From Bacillota bacterium (GTDB taxonomy: Bacteria > Bacillota_A > Clostridia > DSM-8532), in NCBI GenBank assembly GCA_023424865.1, contig JAFADM010000108.1, forward strand, positions 1 through 6,976: a stretch of DNA of 6,976 nt, in the 5' to 3' direction. Shown here piece by piece: positions 5,612 through 6,976 of the stretch. The notes below the pieces were generated by a model. That model saw only the letters and a list, made by a program, of their open reading frames with translations, was not told where the DNA came from and ran no database searches. How positions within the stretch are numbered: position 1 is the first letter of the stretch; each line of letters starts with the position of its first letter. The position numbers and the translations under genes are program-made.

Positions 5612-6724
5612 ATGGCAGCTAAAAAGAGCTACGGCTCAAAGAGCGGTGTTGAAAAGGACAGCTTTGTTCTTTTAAAGGATCAGATAAAAAACCGCAATCT
5701 TGCACCGGTGTATCTTTTTACAGGTGAGGAACGGTTTTTGGTTGATTATTATATCGGGGAAATCAAGCGGCTTATCCTGGAAAACGATCCGGCTGGGATG
5801 AATCTTATCCTTTTTGAGGGCAAGACCGATGCCGGGGATTTGGAGGATGCCTGTGACACGTTTCCCATCTTTGCGGAAAGGAAAATGGTGCTGGTTAGAA
5901 ATTCTGCCTTTTTCACCCTAAAGGGAAAGGACTCAAAAAAGGAGGACACCCAAAGCGAAGCCTCCCAGGAGGGTTCGGAGGAAGAACACACACCTGCCGG
6001 CAGTAAAGGCCAGGAACGGCTTAAAAATTATCTGGCCCAGATTCCTTCCTCCACCTGTCTTGTTTTTGATGAAAATCAGGTTGATAAACGAAGCGGTCTG
6101 TATAAGCAAACCGTTAAATACGGACTTGCGGTGGAATTTGGGCGTCAGAAGCCTGACGAGCTGGTTCGCTGGGTCATGCGGGGATTTAAGCAGCAGGGTA
6201 AAAACATTAACCCGGAGGCTGCCCGGTTCATGGTGGACAGCGGTGAAGAGGATATGTACTTTCTAAGGGGTGAAATCCTGAAAATCAGCGCTTATACAGG
6301 GGACAGGCAGGACGTGGGCCTGGAGGACATAAGGCTGGTTGGGACCACTACCATAAAAAGTGTCATTTTCAGTCTGCTGGACGCCCTTTCTGAAAAAAAC
6401 GGAGGCCGGGCCATTAAGCTTCTGGACGATCTGCTGGAGATAAAGGAGCCGGAGCAAAAAATCCTTTTTATGATTGCCAAGCAGACAGGGGAGCAGCTCA
6501 AGCTTAAAAAGCTGTTGGCGTCCCGGGTTCGGCCGGAGGAATGCCTTCGTTATTTTCCGGGAAAGCATCCCTATGCCATGAAGCTTTTAATTCAGCAGGC
6601 AGAACGGGCTAATCCGGATGTTTTATCCCGCTTGTTAAAAAACTGCATGGAAGCCGACACCGCCGTTAAAACGGGCAAAATGAGTGCCAGGCTGGCTCTG
6701 GAGCTTCTAATATCCCGGGTGTAG
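5612..6724 (+). CDS. holA: DNA polymerase III delta subunit (HolA)
   Basis: 370 residues from the ATG at 5612. HolA is the clamp-loader subunit that opens the beta clamp during replication. Family signs are APVYLFTGEERFLVDYYI near the N-terminus (31-48), ENQVDKRSGLYK (154-165) after a hydrophobic strand, the domain III start IKSVIFSLLDAL (248-259), and the C-terminal ADTAVKTGKMSARLALELL (348-366). A lysine/glutamate/serine-rich stretch (about 104-135) looks like a disordered insertion and makes the protein slightly long. AAGAGGTG (5594-5601) lies ten bases before the ATG. An in-frame TTG at 5537 would add 25 residues without a good ribosome site and is not used. The 127-nt gap from the Nif3 gene has a weak CGGGC-ATA-GCCCG hairpin (5563-5575) but no clear promoter. 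Confidence 0.93.
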   Translation: MAAKKSYGSKSGVEKDSFVLLKDQIKNRNLAPVYLFTGEERFLVDYYIGEIKRLILENDPAGMNLILFEGKTDAGDLEDACDTFPIFAERKMVLVRNSAFFTLKGKDSKKEDTQSEASQEGSEEEHTPAGSKGQERLKNYLAQIPSSTCLVFDENQVDKRSGLYKQTVKYGLAVEFGRQKPDELVRWVMRGFKQQGKNINPEAARFMVDSGEEDMYFLRGEILKISAYTGDRQDVGLEDIRLVGTTTIKSVIFSLLDALSEKNGGRAIKLLDDLLEIKEPEQKILFMIAKQTGEQLKLKKLLASRVRPEECLRYFPGKHPYAMKLLIQQAERANPDVLSRLLKNCMEADTAVKTGKMSARLALELLISRV

Positions 6725-6751
6725 GCTTAAATTACATAACGGCGGGATATG

Positions 6752-6787
6752 GGGGACTTAACCTCTTCTTAACAATTCCCTTTTTTT
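6752..6787 (+). terminator. Weak intrinsic terminator after holA
   Basis: GGGGA (6752-6756) pairs with TTCCC (6776-6780), including one G-T pair, and TTAA (6758-6761) pairs with TTAA (6769-6772) across a 7-nt loop. Seven T residues follow (6781-6787). The stem is interrupted by a 1x3 internal loop, so it may be inefficient. The same TTAA arms are part of a TTAACC/TTAACA repeat that resembles PhoP half-sites. Confidence 0.55.
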
Positions 6788-6842
6788 CACCCTAAACAGG
6801 CCTGAATTAAAGGTTTCTCCGAAAAAGGACAAAATATGCCTC

Positions 6843-6896
6843 TTAACATAGGTTTAACATTTGCTTTATTTTCTCATAATAAACTCCGTCTATAGT
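6843..6896 (+). promoter_or_regulatory. Pho box (PhoP-type binding repeats) and -10 of the last gene
   Basis: TTAACA at 6843-6848 and again at 6854-6859 are spaced exactly 11 bp, the arrangement bound by Gram-positive PhoP response regulators. A degenerate third copy, TTTATT, is at 6865-6870, again 11 bp on, and a fourth register at 6876 is poor. A -10-like TATAGT lies at 6891-6896 with no good -35. With a start near 6903, the repeats fall at about -60, -49 and -38, which matches the known core PhoP-binding region of activated B. subtilis Pho promoters. This predicts induction under phosphate starvation. Confidence 0.72.
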
Positions 6897-6934
6897 AAAG
6901 CTGTAGCCAAAATTGAAAGGAGCAATAAGTAATC

Positions 6935-6976
6935 ATGAGAAAATCAAGCAAACGCGTTCTTTTTGCGGCCATGGCA
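6935..6976 (+). CDS. Start of an exported protein, probably phosphate-binding lipoprotein PstS (3' truncated by window)
   Basis: Only 14 codons are present (MRKSSKRVLFAAMA). They show a basic n-region (R2, K3, K6, R7) followed by the start of a hydrophobic stretch, as in a signal peptide. AAAGGAG at 6916-6922 lies 12 bases upstream, somewhat far. The identity as the substrate-binding component of the Pst phosphate ABC transporter is inferred from the Pho box directly upstream, since pstS is the most common gene so placed. An alkaline phosphatase or another exported Pho-regulon protein would fit the same evidence. Confidence 0.5.
   Translation, partial: MRKSSKRVLFAAMA

Overview
This window looks like a housekeeping stretch of a low-to-moderate GC Gram-positive chromosome, most likely class Clostridia. 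The reasons are strong AAAGGAGG-type ribosome binding sites, tRNA genes with encoded CCA ends, the Firmicute-typical pair trmK followed by a Nif3-family gene, sigma-A style promoters, and a Pho box of the Gram-positive TTAACA type. All supported genes lie on the + strand. I see no mobile element, CRISPR array or phage gene.

Layout. (1) 1-792: the 3' end of a Crp/Fnr-family regulator gene whose stop overlaps the start of a compact AlkA-type DNA glycosylase gene, closed by a small bulged terminator. (2) 801-1533: a leader hairpin and a DinB-like putative metal-binding protein. (3) 1562-2878: a sigma-A promoter and tyrS, with a leader too short for a T-box. (4) 2879-3393: a long non-coding stretch. 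It holds nested, mutually exclusive inverted repeats, then a strong promoter, tRNA-Asn(GTT), a tRNA with CAT anticodon, an intrinsic terminator, and a 15-bp palindrome. (5) 3394-6724: trmK (tRNA m1A22 methyltransferase), a Nif3/DUF34 protein with an unusual C-terminal extension of about 170 residues, and holA (DNA polymerase III delta). They run in the same direction with gaps of 90 and 127 nt. (6) 6725-6976: a weak hairpin plus T-tract, TTAACA repeats at 11-bp spacing (a Pho box), a -10 element, and the first 14 codons of a gene with a signal-peptide start, best explained as the phosphate-binding protein gene pstS.

How the genes relate. Most units are independent: base-excision repair under or beside a Crp/Fnr regulator, tyrosine charging, tRNA supply and modification, clamp loading in replication, and phosphate-starvation transport. 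The window is mostly ordinary core genome. The points that deserve a second look are the extra domain on the Nif3 protein, the alternative RNA structures downstream of tyrS, and the phased TTAACA repeats, one pair of which sits inside the holA terminator.
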